A program made the translations under genes and the position numbers. From an uncultured Clostridium sp. (lineage in GTDB: Bacteria; Bacillota; Clostridia; TANB77; CAG-508), in contig USQA01000046.1 in the NCBI GenBank assembly GCA_900556695.1, positions 1 to 8,744 on the forward strand: 8,744 nt of DNA, in the 5' to 3' direction. The notes under the pieces are model-generated. The model saw nothing but the letters and a program-made list of their open reading frames with translations, made no database searches and was not told the DNA's origin. This document shows, piece by piece, positions 7,846 through 8,744 of the stretch. Each line of letters starts with the position of its first letter. Within the stretch, counting starts at the first letter, position 1.

Positions 7846-7868
7846 TGTATGAAGATACAATTCGAAAT

Positions 7869-7875
7869 GGGGGAG
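7869..7875 (+). promoter_or_regulatory. Long-spaced ribosome-binding site for the Wzz-only gene
   Basis: GGGGGAG is the only purine-rich Shine-Dalgarno-like run before the ATG at 7890, but its 14-nt spacing is long. An in-frame TAA at 7884-7886 rules out any earlier start, so 7890 must be used. Translation of this gene may be weaker than that of its neighbours. Confidence 0.5.
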
Positions 7876-7889
7876 TATTTAAATAAAAA

Positions 7890-8600
7890 ATGGAAGAATT
7901 AGATTTAAAAGAATTATTTAAAGTTATTTGGGACGAAAAAGTTCAAGAAATATTAATTATAGCTATATTTTTAGTACTTGGAATAATGTATACATTTGGC
8001 TTAAAAGTGCCAAAGTATAGTGCCTCAACAACACTTGTTTTAGCTCAATCAGATAAAAACAAAGTTACAGAAAACACAATAACTACAGCTGATATAACAA
8101 TAAATTCAAAATTAGTATCTACATATAGTGAATTAATAAAAAGTAAAAACGTATTAAGACAAGTAAAAGCAAATTTAAATATAGATGTAAATGAAGATGA
8201 TATAAGAAATAATGTAAGCGTTACACAATTAAAAGATACAGAATTAATAGAAATTACAGTTTTAAATGAAAATCCTATATATGCAGAAAAAATAGCAAAT
8301 GAAATAGCAAAGGTATTTACAGAAAAAGTTAAAGAGATTTATAATATGGACAATATAAAAACAGTTGATACTGCAGAAAAGCCAACAGCACCATTTAATG
8401 TTAATCATCAGAAAGATATCCTTATTTTTATATTTATAGGAATAATTGTTTCTATATTATATGCTTTAATAATTAATATTTTAGACACAACTATAAAAAC
8501 ATCAGAAGATGTAGAAAGAATATGTGACTTACCTGTTTTGGCATCAATTCCTATTTTCGATGTAGGACAACCAAAGAAAAAAGGAGGTAAGAATAGATAA
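7890..8600 (+). CDS. Wzz/CpsC-CapA-like chain-length regulator (kinase activator), stand-alone
   Basis: This 236-residue protein is a Wzz domain with two membrane helices (about 20-38 and 177-198) around an extracellular segment. It lines up with the N-terminal module of the upstream fused protein residue for residue up to the second helix, and then through the D-T-T-I-K and L-A-S-I-P motifs. It ends there with a short Lys/Gly-rich cytoplasmic tail where the fused protein continues into its kinase. In Gram-positive CpsC/CapA systems the cytoplasmic C-terminus of such a protein binds and activates a separate CpsD/CapB kinase; the next gene encodes one. The tail's last codons also contain that kinase's AAGGAGG site (8581-8587), so part of the tail sequence may be dictated by the ribosome-binding site. 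The stop overlaps the next start by one base (TAATG). Confidence 0.9.
   Translation: MEELDLKELFKVIWDEKVQEILIIAIFLVLGIMYTFGLKVPKYSASTTLVLAQSDKNKVTENTITTADITINSKLVSTYSELIKSKNVLRQVKANLNIDVNEDDIRNNVSVTQLKDTELIEITVLNENPIYAEKIANEIAKVFTEKVKEIYNMDNIKTVDTAEKPTAPFNVNHQKDILIFIFIGIIVSILYALIINILDTTIKTSEDVERICDLPVLASIPIFDVGQPKKKGGKNR
8581..8587 (+). promoter_or_regulatory. Ribosome-binding site of the partial kinase gene
   Basis: AAGGAGG lies inside the end of the Wzz-only gene, 12 nt before the ATG at 8600. With the TAATG overlap it supports coupled translation of the regulator and its kinase. Confidence 0.7.
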
Positions 8601-8744
8601 TGAAAAAAGAATTAATAGTACAAAGAGATCCAAAATCTCCTATTTCTGAAGTTTTTAGAACATTAAGAACAAATATCCAATTCATGAATGCAAAAAACAA
8701 TTTAAAAACAGTATTAATAACATCAACAATGCCAGGAGAGGGAA
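8600..8744 (+). CDS. CpsD/CapB-like tyrosine kinase, 3'-truncated by the window
   Basis: Only the first 48 codons are present; the frame is open at the right edge. The N-terminus carries D-P-K-S-P-I-S-E-V-F-R-T-L-R, which contains the E-x2-R-x2-R motif (Glu17, Arg20, Arg23) used for oligomerisation by CapB-type kinases. It then has a hydrophobic strand and S-T-M-P-G-E-G (residues 42-48), the start of a canonical BY-kinase Walker A; the rest is off the window. Residues 4-48 match residues 232-276 of the fused protein without a gap, but here the P-loop keeps Pro-Gly where the fused protein has Glu-Glu. Family members autophosphorylate on a C-terminal tyrosine cluster and act with a CpsC/CapA-type membrane partner, here the gene immediately upstream. 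Confidence 0.9.
   Translation, partial: MKKELIVQRDPKSPISEVFRTLRTNIQFMNAKNNLKTVLITSTMPGEG

Larger units (their letters stand above)
7890..8743 (+). repeat. Tandem paralogous copy B (split Wzz + kinase)
   Basis: This is the second copy of the module pair at 6391-7218, here cut into two genes. Between the shared L-A-S-I-P and E-L-I-V motifs, copy A has 30 nt (7054-7083) and copy B has 56 nt (8553-8608). The difference of 26 nt is not a multiple of three; it carries the stop, the ribosome-binding site and the new start. Confidence 0.85.

Noticed and set aside
7846..7859. Small hairpin TGTAT-GAAG-ATACA just after the fused gene's stop
   Set aside because: The stem is only 5 A+T-rich base pairs and no T-run follows, so it is not a credible terminator.
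7849..7902. 17-codon ATG frame overlapping the start of the Wzz-only gene
   Set aside because: It has no ribosome-binding site and no recognisable content. It is in the fused gene's frame just after its stop and is best explained as chance.

Overview
The window is strongly A+T-rich and every gene lies on the + strand. Ribosome-binding sites are clear AAGGAGG-type sequences and genes are packed end to end. The protein types (MurJ-like flippase, Wzz/CpsC-type chain-length regulators, CpsD/CapB-type BY-kinases) fit a low-GC Firmicute, probably Clostridia or a related gut lineage. That placement is an inference from composition and gene families, not from a marker gene. The region is part of a capsule or exopolysaccharide locus.

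Left block (1-6302), one tight operon. It holds the C-terminal part of a Wzy-type polymerase (cut by the window edge), a GT-B-like surface-carbohydrate transferase, a MurJ/MviN-family flippase that probably acts as the Wzx, a two-domain protein joining a CMP-nonulosonate synthetase to a PseG/SpsG-like nucleotide-sugar hydrolase, and a NeuB-family synthase with a C-terminal SAF domain. Junctions are 1 nt, 0 nt, a 4-nt ATGA overlap and 12 nt. Together these enzymes could release a hexose from its UDP carrier, condense it with phosphoenolpyruvate to a sialic-acid-like sugar, activate it with CMP, transfer it to a lipid-linked repeat unit, flip that unit and polymerise it. The early pathway enzymes (dehydratase, aminotransferase, acetyltransferase) are not in the window.

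Right block (6303-8744). After an 88-nt gap carrying a plausible extended -10 promoter comes chain-length control. A single polypeptide fuses a Wzz domain to a BY-kinase domain (6391-7845). It is followed by a second set of the same two modules encoded as separate genes: a Wzz-only protein (7890-8600) and the first 48 codons of a CpsD/CapB-like kinase (8600 to the edge). The two sets are recognisably paralogous over their whole shared length, including identical residue numbering in the Wzz part, so this is a tandem duplication followed by fusion or fission.

The points most worth a second look are the fused-plus-split tandem, whose fused kinase has an altered P-loop and altered Walker B surroundings; the synthetase-hydrolase fusion next to a NeuB with an unusual motif after its second metal-binding His; and the MurJ homologue lacking arginines that are essential in E. 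coli MurJ. There is no gene-free stretch over 300 bases. I saw no tRNA, rRNA, CRISPR array or insertion sequence.
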